From Mucilaginibacter tolerans (GTDB taxonomy: Bacteria > Bacteroidota > Bacteroidia > Sphingobacteriales > Sphingobacteriaceae): a stretch of 64,000 nt of DNA. Under the pieces are notes generated by a model. It was not told the DNA's origin. It was given only the letters and a program-made list of their open reading frames with translations, and did no database searches. Position numbers and translations under genes: made by a program. How positions within the stretch are numbered: position 1 is the first letter of the stretch; every line of letters starts with the position of its first letter. The stretch spans positions 1-64,000 of the forward strand of contig NZ_JAUMKB010000002.1 in assembly GCF_030519375.1 (NCBI RefSeq), written 5' to 3'. Positions 35,708-45,842 of the stretch are shown here, one piece after another.

Positions 35708-38143
35708 ATGATAAAGAACTACCTGAGAAGCGCGTGGCGCAATATTGCGAGGCACAAGTTTATCTCGTTTATTAATATTTCCGGATTAACCATCGGCATC
35801 ACATGCTGTTTGTTGATACTTATTTATATTTTGAATGAGTTGAGTTATGACCGATATAATGAAAATTCCGATCGTACATATCGCGTTACCCGTATTTTTT
35901 ACTCAAGAGATGGTTCTGAGAATTTGCACCTAAGTGCTGTGGCACCGCCATTTGGTCCGTTGCTTAAGGTGGCCTTCCCTGACATCGAAAAGGTGACCAG
36001 GGTATTACCTAATGGCACCACGGTATTCAGATATAAGGATAAATTGTTTAATGAAAAAAATGGCTTTTTTGCTGATGAAAACTTCTTTAACGTTTTCAGC
36101 GTCAATGTAACAGAAGGGGACAAGAAGACCGCATTAGATGATCCTTATAGCGTAATGATAACTCCCGAAATTGCCAGAAAATATTTTGGCAATGAAGATC
36201 CTATCAACAAGACTGTTATTTTGGATAACACCAAACATGAGTTTAAGGTTACCGGTGTTTTTGAGCCGTTGCCATCAAATTCGCACATGCATCCAAATAT
36301 GTTGCTCTCTTTCAATACTTTGAAAGATTCGATTATTTATGGTGAAAAGCAACTGGAAACCAACTATGGGAATAATTCATTTTATACCTACCTGCTTTTA
36401 CCAAAGAATTACAATGCTAAAATGATCAGTGGGCAACTAAATAACTTTTTGGATAAATATGTCCACATGCCCGGAACGCCCCCCAATATCAAAACCTCTC
36501 AGACTACAAAGCTTACCATGGAAAAGCTTACTGATATACATCTGATGTCGCATTTGGATGACGAGATAGAACCAGCGGGAAGTATGACTAGAGTGTACAT
36601 TTTCTCTATTATAGCGTTGTTTATTCTGTTGATTGCTTGCATCAACTATATGAATCTTTCCACCGCCCGTTCGGCATTACGCGCTAAAGAAATTGGCGTG
36701 CGTAAGGTGATTGGTGCTCAGCGAAAAGAAATTATCAGGCAGTTTCTCGGCGAATCGATCCTTGTTACCTGGGTAGCGCTAATCCTGGCTACCGTATTCT
36801 CCTGGTTGCTGGTGCCGTATATCAATCAATTAGCACATTTAAATCTTACTTTTAGTAGTTTATTCAGGTGGAATATTTTAATAGGTATTCTATGTCTGCC
36901 GTTCTTTATAGGTTTGCTCAGCGGTTTGTATCCTGCTGTTTTTATGTCTTCATTCAAGCCGGTGTACGTACTGAAAGGTGTATTGAAGGTAGGTTCGGGA
37001 AATATTTCTTTCAGAAAGGTGCTGGTTGTGGTACAATTCTCGGTTTCTATCGTTTTGATTGTGGCAACCACAGTGGTATTTCAACAATTAAGTTATATAG
37101 AGAATAAATCGCTAGGCTTTAATAAAGATCACATACTTGTTACTGGCTATACGGGCACGTTGACCAAACAGTTTGAATCGTTCAAACAAGAATTGCTTAA
37201 AAACCCTGCAATTCTAGCGGTGGGGCGCTCATCGCGTATACCTTCCGGACGTTTGCTGGACGATCAGGGGGCTCAAGTAATTGAAGGAGGAAAGAGCGTA
37301 CCTACCAATATTGAGTTAAAATATATTACTACCGATTTTGGCTTCATGGACACTTACGGCATGAGAATGGCAGCGGGTAGGAATTTCTCGAAAGAATATT
37401 TGACTGACACCGCCAACTACGTCATTAATGAAACTGCCGTACAGCAATTGGGTTGGAAAACTGCTCAAAATGCCATCGGAAAAGATTTAACCTATGGTAA
37501 TACCAAAGGAAAAGTGATCGGGGTGGTTCATGACTTTCATTTCGAGTCATTGCATCAGCCAATCATTCCAATGCTGTTTTTCCTGCCAGCACCATCGAGC
37601 GGTTATTATAATAGCATATCTATAAAATTGAATGGGAATAACGTTCAATCTGCTATCAATACCATCAAAGAAACATGGCACCAATATGTACCGAATGTAC
37701 CTTTCGATTATACTTTTTTAGATGACCGTTTCCAGAAATTATACGATGCTGAACAGCAGGAAAGTAAACTGTTTACCATATTCTCCTGTCTGGCAATTTT
37801 CATTGCTTGTTTGGGGTTATTTGGTTTATCTGCATTTACTATATCACAGCGTATCAAGGAAATTGGAGTCCGCAAAGTATTAGGCGCCAGTGTATCTCAA
37901 ATTGTGGTAGAGTTATCCAGGAGTTTCATGAAACTGGTGATAATATCCGCTATAGTTGCCTTACCTGTCTCTTGGCTCCTTATGCATAAATGGTTACTGG
38001 ATTTTGCATCGAGAATTGAATTAAGCTGGTGGGTGTTCCTCGGAGCTGGAATTACAGCGTTTATCATTGCATTCGCTACAATAGGCATGCAAACTGTTAA
38101 GGCCGCTAATGTAAATCCGGTGAAGAGTTTGCGATCGGAGTGA
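35708..38143 (+). CDS. FtsX/MacB-type ABC permease P5
   Basis: 811 residues. Coupling motifs are KEIGVRKVIG (327-336) and KEIGVRKVLG (717-726). The first periplasmic domain has KYFGNEDPINK. The last coupling region continues ASVSQIVVELSRSFMKL, with Arg-Ser where most sisters have an acidic residue. It ends VNPVKSLRSE. The 151-base gap upstream contains a spacer repeat but no regulatory module, so it is probably read through from P4. It is followed by GGTTAACC-type repeats and module B. Confidence 0.92.
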   Translation: MIKNYLRSAWRNIARHKFISFINISGLTIGITCCLLILIYILNELSYDRYNENSDRTYRVTRIFYSRDGSENLHLSAVAPPFGPLLKVAFPDIEKVTRVLPNGTTVFRYKDKLFNEKNGFFADENFFNVFSVNVTEGDKKTALDDPYSVMITPEIARKYFGNEDPINKTVILDNTKHEFKVTGVFEPLPSNSHMHPNMLLSFNTLKDSIIYGEKQLETNYGNNSFYTYLLLPKNYNAKMISGQLNNFLDKYVHMPGTPPNIKTSQTTKLTMEKLTDIHLMSHLDDEIEPAGSMTRVYIFSIIALFILLIACINYMNLSTARSALRAKEIGVRKVIGAQRKEIIRQFLGESILVTWVALILATVFSWLLVPYINQLAHLNLTFSSLFRWNILIGILCLPFFIGLLSGLYPAVFMSSFKPVYVLKGVLKVGSGNISFRKVLVVVQFSVSIVLIVATTVVFQQLSYIENKSLGFNKDHILVTGYTGTLTKQFESFKQELLKNPAILAVGRSSRIPSGRLLDDQGAQVIEGGKSVPTNIELKYITTDFGFMDTYGMRMAAGRNFSKEYLTDTANYVINETAVQQLGWKTAQNAIGKDLTYGNTKGKVIGVVHDFHFESLHQPIIPMLFFLPAPSSGYYNSISIKLNGNNVQSAINTIKETWHQYVPNVPFDYTFLDDRFQKLYDAEQQESKLFTIFSCLAIFIACLGLFGLSAFTISQRIKEIGVRKVLGASVSQIVVELSRSFMKLVIISAIVALPVSWLLMHKWLLDFASRIELSWWVFLGAGITAFIIAFATIGMQTVKAANVNPVKSLRSE

Positions 38144-38145
38144 TC

Positions 38146-38215
38146 GGTTAACCAGTTACCGGTTAACCAGTTGGACGGTATGAGTAGTCCTGATCGCTGG
38201 TTAACTAGTCACCGA
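38146..38215. repeat. GGTTAACCAGTT repeats after P5
   Basis: GGTTAACCAGTT occurs at 38146-38157 and 38161-38172, with degenerate copies (GCTGGTTAACTAGT) further on. Each unit contains the palindrome GGTTAACC. Relatives of this spacer follow the stops of P3, P6, P7 and P11. Confidence 0.5.
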
Positions 38216-38230
38216 TTAACTGAAAAGCAC

Positions 38231-38337
38231 TGTATCATAACCGTACACATGTTGTCCGCATGCGTACATTGGGTAGATGGTGTTTTATTTTAATATATTA
38301 ATAATCAATTGCTTGTCTTATTGGTATAAGTTTTTGT
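38231..38337 (+). promoter_or_regulatory. Shared upstream element plus sigma54-like promoter, module B (before P6)
   Basis: TGTATCATAACCGTACA starts at 38231, with CGTACA at 38263. The -24-like TGGTATA is at 38322-38328, with TTTTTG at 38331-38336. CCG to GG is 82 bp, the same as module A. The P6 ATG is 40 bases beyond the GG. Confidence 0.75.
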
Positions 38338-38363
38338 GCTGATTATGCCTAACCGGTATAGTC

Positions 38364-40829
38364 ATGATTAAAAACTACTTTAAAATAGCTCTCCGTAATT
38401 TTAAACGGCATAAGTTATTTACGTTTATTAATATTATTGGATTATCTATCGGCATTAGTGCCGCTTTGACGATTTATCTGATCGTCAATTATGATTTTAC
38501 ATTCGATCAATTCCACAAAGACAGTGACCGGATTTACAGGATTGTCACAAACTATACATTTTCTGGCGAAATCGGTTATAACGGTGGTGTTTGCGGTCCG
38601 CTTGCTGAAGCTGTAAAAAATGATGTGACAGGTTTAGAGAGCTCGGCGCCGTTTTTTACGCTATATCAGTTCAATACAATCATCCCTAACGCAACAAAGA
38701 ACCCCGCTAAATTCAAAAATCAGGAGTGCGTTATACTTGCCGATCAACGCTATTTTAATATGTTCCAATATAAATGGTTGGTTGGATCAGTAAAAACCTC
38801 TTTAAATGCTCCATATCAGGTGGTATTAACCTCGGACCAGGCAAAAAAATATTTTCCATCATTATCATATGATCAAATGCTGGGAAAGCAGATCGTATAC
38901 GAGGATACCCTAAAGACTACTGTCACCGGTATTGTGCAGTCTATAAAGGAAAATACTGACTTTAAATTCCAGGACTTTATATCATTCATCACTATATATA
39001 GTGCCCGTTCCTTAAAAGACCAGGTGCAGCCAACAGAGTGGGGTAGTACGACATCAGCTTCGCAGCTCTTCGTAAAGCTAATGCCCAAAACCAACCCATC
39101 TGGTATAGAGAAGCAAATAAATGCAATACTTAAGAAAAATAATCCTCCAAAACCTGAAAACCGGGGGAGCACTACAGAGTTTAAACTGCAGCCTTTTAAT
39201 GATCTGCATTTTAACGAGAAGTATGGCAATTTCGATATTGGTAATGTTGCCAATAAAACCACTTTATATGGTTTATTGGCTATAGCCGCTTTCCTGCTAA
39301 TACTGGCGTGTATTAATTTCATCAATCTGACAACCGCACAGGCTTCCCAAAGAGCCAAAGAGATTGGCATACGCAAAACTATGGGTAGTAGCCGTTCGCA
39401 AATTATAGTGCAATATTTGAGTGAAACATTTTTAATTACACTGCTGGCGGTGGTTATTTCGATTGCGCTGTTGCCTGTAATATTGAAACTTTTCGCCGAG
39501 TTTATTTCAAAAGATATAAAAATGGATATAACAAGTCATCCCGGACTTGTTTTATTTATTATATTACTTACTGTTGTTGTTAGTTTAGTCTCCGGTTTTT
39601 ACCCGGCACTAGTACTATCCAATTACAAACCAGTACTGGTTCTTAAGAACCAGGCTTATACAGGCACTAATAAAACACGCAACGCATGGTTGCGAAAATC
39701 GCTCACTGTTACCCAATTTATTATTGCTCAATTTTTTATCATGGCAACAATTTTGGTCAGCAAGCAGATCTATTACGCTCTGCACAAGGATCTTGGATTT
39801 AAAAAGGATGCTATTGTGTTTATCACCACTCCATTCAAAGGTAACTCGGATGTGAAAAAGCAATATTTTGCAGATAAGATGCGAACATTATCACAAGTAG
39901 AACTGGTGAGCGTAGGCGAAGCACCTCCATCTTCAGGAAATACGCGGTCCACTGAAGTCACCTACAAAGATGGTAAAAAGGAAATAAAAACAGACCTGCA
40001 ATTAAAAATGGGTGATGAGAATTACATTCAAGTTTACCAAATAAAATTATTGGCCGGGCGTAATCTTCGTGTTGGTGATACCACTAAGCAAATGGTCATC
40101 AACAACACTTATGCAAAAATATTGGGCTTTAAGAGCCCTCAGCAAGCCATAGGAAAATTTATAGAATGGGATAAAAAGCAGGCGGAGATAATTGGTGTCG
40201 CAGGAGATTTTTATCAAAAATCTCTTCATTCGCCTATTAAACCTTTAGCTATAATATATCATCCCAATACCTACAATAACAATGTCATGCACATATCCCT
40301 GAAGCCACAAACAGCAAATGGGAACGAATGGAAAACGACCATCACAACTATAGAAAAAATATGGAAAGGCATATATCCCGATAACGATTTCACTTATAGC
40401 TTTTACGACGAAAGCATCGCTAAATTTTATGAAAGCGAGCAGCATACTTCCAAATTACTTACTTGGGCAACAGGGCTTTCTATATTGATTAGCTGCCTGG
40501 GATTATTAGGGTTAGCGATGTTCACTACCAACCTGCGTGTAAAAGAAATTGGCGTGCGGAAAGTATTAGGCGCCACTGTAACTCAAATTGTGACCCTTTT
40601 ATCCACTGAATTGGTACTGTTAGTTATCCTGGCATTTATAATTGTAACTCCACTGGCATGGCTGGCCATGAATAAATGGATGCAAAATTTTGCCGATAAA
40701 ACAACTATCAGCTGGTGGATTTTTGCCCTGAGTGGGGTAGGTATGCTCCTGACAGCTTTCCTGACACTGAGCTTTCAGACTATTAAGGCCGCTGTAGCTA
40801 ACCCAGTAAAGAGTTTGAGAAGCGAGTAA
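38364..40829 (+). CDS. FtsX/MacB-type ABC permease P6
   Basis: 821 residues, the longest of the eleven. Coupling motifs are KEIGIRKTMG (332-341) and KEIGVRKVLG (727-736). The first periplasmic domain is divergent: a cysteine-containing NGGVCGPLAEAV stretch near 73-84 and KYFPSLSYDQMLGK in place of YFGxxxPIGK. It shares with P9 and P11 the TAQ tripeptide before the first coupling motif and an IAQF-type helix 5, marking a subgroup. It is first in the unit controlled by module B. Confidence 0.92.
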   Translation: MIKNYFKIALRNFKRHKLFTFINIIGLSIGISAALTIYLIVNYDFTFDQFHKDSDRIYRIVTNYTFSGEIGYNGGVCGPLAEAVKNDVTGLESSAPFFTLYQFNTIIPNATKNPAKFKNQECVILADQRYFNMFQYKWLVGSVKTSLNAPYQVVLTSDQAKKYFPSLSYDQMLGKQIVYEDTLKTTVTGIVQSIKENTDFKFQDFISFITIYSARSLKDQVQPTEWGSTTSASQLFVKLMPKTNPSGIEKQINAILKKNNPPKPENRGSTTEFKLQPFNDLHFNEKYGNFDIGNVANKTTLYGLLAIAAFLLILACINFINLTTAQASQRAKEIGIRKTMGSSRSQIIVQYLSETFLITLLAVVISIALLPVILKLFAEFISKDIKMDITSHPGLVLFIILLTVVVSLVSGFYPALVLSNYKPVLVLKNQAYTGTNKTRNAWLRKSLTVTQFIIAQFFIMATILVSKQIYYALHKDLGFKKDAIVFITTPFKGNSDVKKQYFADKMRTLSQVELVSVGEAPPSSGNTRSTEVTYKDGKKEIKTDLQLKMGDENYIQVYQIKLLAGRNLRVGDTTKQMVINNTYAKILGFKSPQQAIGKFIEWDKKQAEIIGVAGDFYQKSLHSPIKPLAIIYHPNTYNNNVMHISLKPQTANGNEWKTTITTIEKIWKGIYPDNDFTYSFYDESIAKFYESEQHTSKLLTWATGLSILISCLGLLGLAMFTTNLRVKEIGVRKVLGATVTQIVTLLSTELVLLVILAFIIVTPLAWLAMNKWMQNFADKTTISWWIFALSGVGMLLTAFLTLSFQTIKAAVANPVKSLRSE

Positions 40830-40912
40830 TCAGTGATCAGTTAACCGGTTATCAGTTAATCAGAGACCGGCTACGAGAGTACCAATGACTAATGAACAAA
40901 TGAACTAAAGAA

Positions 40913-43306
40913 ATGATCAAAAATTATTTTAAAACCGCCTTCAGAAATCTATGGAAGAACAAAGCTTCTTCCTTCATTAATATTTTCGGCCTTACAATTG
41001 GTTTGTGCAGCTGCCTTCTAATCGGGCTTTATATTCAACATGAGTTGAGCTACGATAAGTTCCAAACAAACGGTGACCGCATTGCCCGCGTGATTATGGC
41101 TTACAAATTCGACGGTGGCACCGAGATGAAGAAAGGTAATTTTACGAGCGCGCGTGTTGCACCAAGGTTTAAGCAGACTTTCCCTGAAATAGAATCAGCT
41201 GTACGTATGGTGCGGTATAGCAGGGTAGTGCAGTACAAGGATAAGCTGATCAATGAGAATAGTTTCATGTATGCTGATCCTGAATTTTTTAACCTGTTCT
41301 CATTTAAGCTTCTTCGCGGCGAGCCTTCAAATGTATTGAAAGCACCAAACCAGGTGGTTCTGACTGAATCGACCGCTAAAAGATATTTTTCGGATGAAGA
41401 TCCAATAGGAAAAGTATTAAAGGTAGGCACAGATACTGCACTTTACCAGGTAACTGGTGTGATACAGGATTGTCCGTCGAATTCGCAGATAAAATTTGAT
41501 TTTCTGTCCTCCTGGTCGTCGCTTGGCTTGGCTGATGAAGAAAAAAGCTACTGGGATGCGAATTACACCACTTACCTTTTGCTGAAGGATAAAGAATCTA
41601 TAGCGACGCTTCAATCCAAGATAACTCCGTTTATGAAAAAGGAAATGGCGGGACAAGGAGCGACCGTAGATTATGAACTGGAGCCTTTCAATAAGATTCA
41701 CCTTTATTCGCCTTATGAGGGTTTTGAGCCTAATAATAGTATCACTTATATCTACATTCTTGAGGCTGTTGCATTGCTGATGTTAGCTATCGCTTCTTTT
41801 ACCTATGTGAACCTGAATACCGCACGGTCAATGGAACGTGCCAGGGAAGTAGGGGTGCGTAAGGTAATAGGGGCGGGTAACAGGCAGCTTTTCTGGCAAT
41901 TTATTGGTGAATCTGTTTTGCTTTGTACTATTTCGACTATCCTAAGTGTTTTGGCGGCAGCCTTATTGTTGCCGGTCTTCAACCAACTTTCAGATAAGCA
42001 GTTAACCATCGCGGCGATCTTCTCAATTCCATTTACAGCGGGTGCCTTACTGTTAATCATATTGGTGAGTTTCCTGGCGGGTACCTATCCGGCTTTGATC
42101 TTATCGAATTTCCAACCGGTGAGAGTGCTCAAAGGTTCATTTAAAAATACAAACTCCGGTCGATGGGTACGCAAATCATTGATTGTTTTCCAGTTTTCTA
42201 TATCGGTTGTATTGATCATTTCAACCTTTATCATGCAGAAACAGCTCAACTATATTCAGAACAGGAATTTGGGTTATAACCGCGAGCAAGTGCTGGTATT
42301 GCCTATGGATAATAAGATGCAGGCTAAGGTTGACCTTATCAAACAGGAGTTTAAGTCGAATGCAAACGTTATCAGTATCAGCCGCTGCACAAATCCCCCT
42401 ACAAATATTGTGAGTGGATATAATATGCGTTCTGCTACAATGCCCGAAACGCAGCAGATTGCCGTTACAGCCAATGTTGTAGATGAGGATTTTGTGAATA
42501 CAATTGGGTTGCAAATATTAACAGGCTCAAATTTAACTCAGCAAGACATTAAAGATGCCTCATACGACGACTACAAGAAAAACAGTTTTCATTTCATCTT
42601 AAATGAATCTGCCGCCCGTCAATTAGGGTGGACGCCCGAACAGGCCATCGGAAAAAAGATGTTTATGGATGATACCCGCCCCGGCTATGTTAAAGCAGTT
42701 GTAAAGGATTTCAATTTCGAATCGATGCATAATCCAATCAAGCCGCTGGTGTTATTTCCTGAGGAAAGAGGCCGGATACTGTTATTAAAATTAAAAGGTA
42801 ACAATCTGCAACAAACCATCTCGTTCCTGGAATCGAAGTGGAAGCAATTGGTGCCTTATCGCCCCTTCGAATATCATTTCCTGGATGAAGACTTTAACAG
42901 TCTATATAGTTCTGAAATGCGGTTGGGCAAAGTGCTTACGGTTTTTGCGTCAGTCGCTATTGCTTTAGCATGTTTGGGCTTGCTTGGTTTATCTGCCTAC
43001 GCAGCTAAACAGCGGGTTAAAGAAATTGGTATACGCAAGGTTTTGGGCGCAAGCGTTAGCAATATTACCGCATTATTATCTGTAGATTTTGTAAAGCTTG
43101 TTTTCATTGCTATTATTATTTCGGTACCTGTAGCGTGGTGGATGATGAACAAATGGCTGCTAAGTTTCGCTTACAAAACAGATATGAACTGGTGGATATT
43201 TGTGGTTGCCGGCATTTGTGCTGTCGCTATTGCATTAATAACGATCAGCTTCCAGTCCATCAAGTCAGCATTGGCTAATCCTGTGAAGAGTTTGCGGAGC
43301 GAGTGA
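40913..43306 (+). CDS. FtsX/MacB-type ABC permease P7
   Basis: 797 residues. Coupling motifs are REVGVRKVIG (311-320) and KEIGIRKVLG (703-712). Helix 2 reads LAIASFTYVNLNTAR rather than the ACINFxNLxTAR of its sisters, so the otherwise conserved cysteine is lost. The periplasmic turn RYFSDEDPIGK is near 158-167. It ends NPVKSLRSE. It follows P6 by 83 bases and belongs to the same unit. Confidence 0.92.
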   Translation: MIKNYFKTAFRNLWKNKASSFINIFGLTIGLCSCLLIGLYIQHELSYDKFQTNGDRIARVIMAYKFDGGTEMKKGNFTSARVAPRFKQTFPEIESAVRMVRYSRVVQYKDKLINENSFMYADPEFFNLFSFKLLRGEPSNVLKAPNQVVLTESTAKRYFSDEDPIGKVLKVGTDTALYQVTGVIQDCPSNSQIKFDFLSSWSSLGLADEEKSYWDANYTTYLLLKDKESIATLQSKITPFMKKEMAGQGATVDYELEPFNKIHLYSPYEGFEPNNSITYIYILEAVALLMLAIASFTYVNLNTARSMERAREVGVRKVIGAGNRQLFWQFIGESVLLCTISTILSVLAAALLLPVFNQLSDKQLTIAAIFSIPFTAGALLLIILVSFLAGTYPALILSNFQPVRVLKGSFKNTNSGRWVRKSLIVFQFSISVVLIISTFIMQKQLNYIQNRNLGYNREQVLVLPMDNKMQAKVDLIKQEFKSNANVISISRCTNPPTNIVSGYNMRSATMPETQQIAVTANVVDEDFVNTIGLQILTGSNLTQQDIKDASYDDYKKNSFHFILNESAARQLGWTPEQAIGKKMFMDDTRPGYVKAVVKDFNFESMHNPIKPLVLFPEERGRILLLKLKGNNLQQTISFLESKWKQLVPYRPFEYHFLDEDFNSLYSSEMRLGKVLTVFASVAIALACLGLLGLSAYAAKQRVKEIGIRKVLGASVSNITALLSVDFVKLVFIAIIISVPVAWWMMNKWLLSFAYKTDMNWWIFVVAGICAVAIALITISFQSIKSALANPVKSLRSE

Positions 43307-43381
43307 TCAGCTAATCAAAGACTGGTTAACCAATGATTATTCTTTGTAACACGAATGAAAAATGACCAATAAACTAAACGC

Positions 43382-45778
43382 ATGATAAAGAACTATATAA
43401 AAATTGCCTGGCGCAACTTGTTAAGGCATAAATTATTCAGTTTCATCAATATCTCAGGATTGGCAGTAGGACTAGCAGCATGTATGCTCATTATGCTGTA
43501 CGTGGTACATGAACATAGCTATGACCGATTTCATAAAAATGCGGATCACATTTTTTTATTGAACGAGCGTTTGCGTATGCAGGGCCAGGAGGTTAACATA
43601 GAATATATGAGTTATGCCAGCGGACCGATGATAACGCAAAGTATACCCAATGTCTCGGGCTTTATGCGTACCAGGAAGCCTTACAAGCCAGTAATAGTGG
43701 AGGGGCCCGGTAAAGAGGGGGCCAAATTCTCTGAAAAAAACATGTTGTTTGCCGATGCCGGTTTTTTTAACTTTTTTTCCTTTAAACTAATTTCAGGGAA
43801 TTCTTCAACGGTATTAAAAAATCCCTTTTCGATGGTTATTTCACAGGATATGGCCAGAAAATATTTTGGCACAGAAAATCCGGTAGGTAAAACATTGAAA
43901 ATCAAAACGGATAGCACCTATTCATATCTAATCACCGGGGTGGCAGAAAACGTACCCTCAAATTCAAGCATAGAATTTGATTTTTTGGCTTCAAATACCA
44001 GTCTGCAGTTAATGGAAGAGGCTAAACCCTTTCTTAAGTCTGAATACATACAGGGTGGTGCATTTACAACCTATTTATCTTTAAAACATCCAGCTGATTC
44101 AGCACAAGTGCGGGCGGCTTTACAAACCCTGGTAAAAAACACTCCAGGGAGCGAAAAAGATATCCCGCAATTAACTGCATTGACCGATACTCATTTAGAA
44201 GCCAATTTTGGTGATTCAGCTAATATTAAATATATCCGGATATTCCCTATCGTTGCCGGATTAATCCTGCTTTTGGCTCTCGTGAATTATATGAGCTTGA
44301 CAACTGCGCGGGCTACCTTACGGTCAAAAGAAATCGGGGTAAGAAAAGTAACAGGTGCAAGCAGAAAATCAATAGCCATGCAGTTTTATATCGAATCCAC
44401 GGTGTTTACTGCACTGTCATTTATTCTCGGCTATGTTTTGTGTTATTCGCTCAAATCTCGATTTCTGAATACTCTTGATTTGAAAATGGATACCTCTTTT
44501 TTATATAGCCCGATAATGCTGGGCGTTTTGCTTGTTCTACTACTAGTTGCTTTATTAATCTCAGGCAGTTATCCGGCTATTATTTTATCCGCGTTTAAGC
44601 CAGTGATCACACTTAAAGGGAAAATGAGTAAGCAGGCTGGTGGTGTAGCTGTCCGTAAGATATTTACTATTCTGCAATTCGCAATTTCAGTTGGATTGAT
44701 TATTTGTGGAATTGTAATTGACCGGCAATTGTACTATATCAGGCACACAGATACCGGAGTAAATCGTGAGAATGTGATTATGGTGCCTATCAGCAACAGT
44801 TTTGGCAAACAATATCAGGGATTTAAGCATGATGTAAACATCCTGGCCGGAATAAAGCTGGTCGCTACTTCGCACTATCCGATGTATAAAGGTTATGATA
44901 TGTTTTTTATGCATGATAAAGTTAGTAATGAGGATATTGCAATGCCTGTATTATCGGTAGATGCATCTTTTATACCAGTGCTGGATATCAAATGGAAAAT
45001 ACCACCGGTTTCTGCCTCAATTTTAAGAAATCCCCAAAACATTGTGATCAATGAGATGGCTATAACCAAGTTAAAGCTGCCTTCAAACCCTATTGGAAAA
45101 ATAGTTGATTTTGGGGGAAAGCAAAAATATGAAGTGGCAGGTGTGGTCAGAGATTTTAACTTCAGTTCATTGCAAGGGAAGATTGGCCCTTTGTGCTTGT
45201 TTATAGCCGCAGATAACGCTGCTGATTGGGGAGTTGCTGGTGGTTGCTTGTTTGCTAAAATAAAACCACATACAAACTTACCTACATTACTTAGTGCAAT
45301 GGAAGGCATCTATGAAAAATATGATAAGGATACACCGTTCAGCTATACGTTTATGGATGACTCTTTTAATGCCCAATATAAAGCCGAAGATAGGCTGGCT
45401 TCCATATTCAGCATCTTTACGGTAATCACCATTGTATTGGCAACAATGGGCCTGTTCGGCCTGGCGGCATTTAGCATTGAGCAACGTACAAAAGAAATTG
45501 GCATTCGCAAAGTGTTGGGAGCCAGCATTACATCTATCAATGCGTTGCTTTCCAGCGGGTTTCTCAAACTGGTATTATTGTCCATTCTAATAGCCTCACC
45601 TGTTGCTTGGTGGGTTATGCATAACTGGCTTCAGGGCTTTGCTTATCGCATTCATATCCAGTGGTGGATGTTTGCCGGGGCTGGATTACTGGTGGTTACT
45701 GTTGCTATAATTACGGTTAGTTATCACGCTGTTAAAGCAGCAATAGCCAATCCGGTGAATAGCTTACGATCCGAATAG
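43382..45778 (+). CDS. FtsX/MacB-type ABC permease P8
   Basis: 798 residues. Coupling motifs are KEIGVRKVTG (316-325) and KEIGIRKVLG (704-713). Helix 2 ends ALVNYMSLTTAR, again without the common ACINF cysteine. The last coupling helix runs ASITSINALLSSGFLKL, lacking the acidic residue before FLKL. The membrane-proximal HEHSYDRFHKNADHI at 43-57 contains extra histidines. It ends NPVNSLRSE. It lies 75 bases after P7 and 64 bases before the outer-membrane barrel gene. Confidence 0.92.
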   Translation: MIKNYIKIAWRNLLRHKLFSFINISGLAVGLAACMLIMLYVVHEHSYDRFHKNADHIFLLNERLRMQGQEVNIEYMSYASGPMITQSIPNVSGFMRTRKPYKPVIVEGPGKEGAKFSEKNMLFADAGFFNFFSFKLISGNSSTVLKNPFSMVISQDMARKYFGTENPVGKTLKIKTDSTYSYLITGVAENVPSNSSIEFDFLASNTSLQLMEEAKPFLKSEYIQGGAFTTYLSLKHPADSAQVRAALQTLVKNTPGSEKDIPQLTALTDTHLEANFGDSANIKYIRIFPIVAGLILLLALVNYMSLTTARATLRSKEIGVRKVTGASRKSIAMQFYIESTVFTALSFILGYVLCYSLKSRFLNTLDLKMDTSFLYSPIMLGVLLVLLLVALLISGSYPAIILSAFKPVITLKGKMSKQAGGVAVRKIFTILQFAISVGLIICGIVIDRQLYYIRHTDTGVNRENVIMVPISNSFGKQYQGFKHDVNILAGIKLVATSHYPMYKGYDMFFMHDKVSNEDIAMPVLSVDASFIPVLDIKWKIPPVSASILRNPQNIVINEMAITKLKLPSNPIGKIVDFGGKQKYEVAGVVRDFNFSSLQGKIGPLCLFIAADNAADWGVAGGCLFAKIKPHTNLPTLLSAMEGIYEKYDKDTPFSYTFMDDSFNAQYKAEDRLASIFSIFTVITIVLATMGLFGLAAFSIEQRTKEIGIRKVLGASITSINALLSSGFLKLVLLSILIASPVAWWVMHNWLQGFAYRIHIQWWMFAGAGLLVVTVAIITVSYHAVKAAIANPVNSLRSE

Positions 45779-45842
45779 TTTTTTGAAGAAGTTTTTGGCT
45801 AATGAGATAGTAACTTTATAGCAAAACAACCTGATCGTTGAT

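Noticed and set aside
45343..45585. Antisense frames repeated under the permease C-termini (also near 27761, 34008, 52834)
   Set aside because: They recur because the underlying permease motif is conserved; reverse-strand echoes, not genes.
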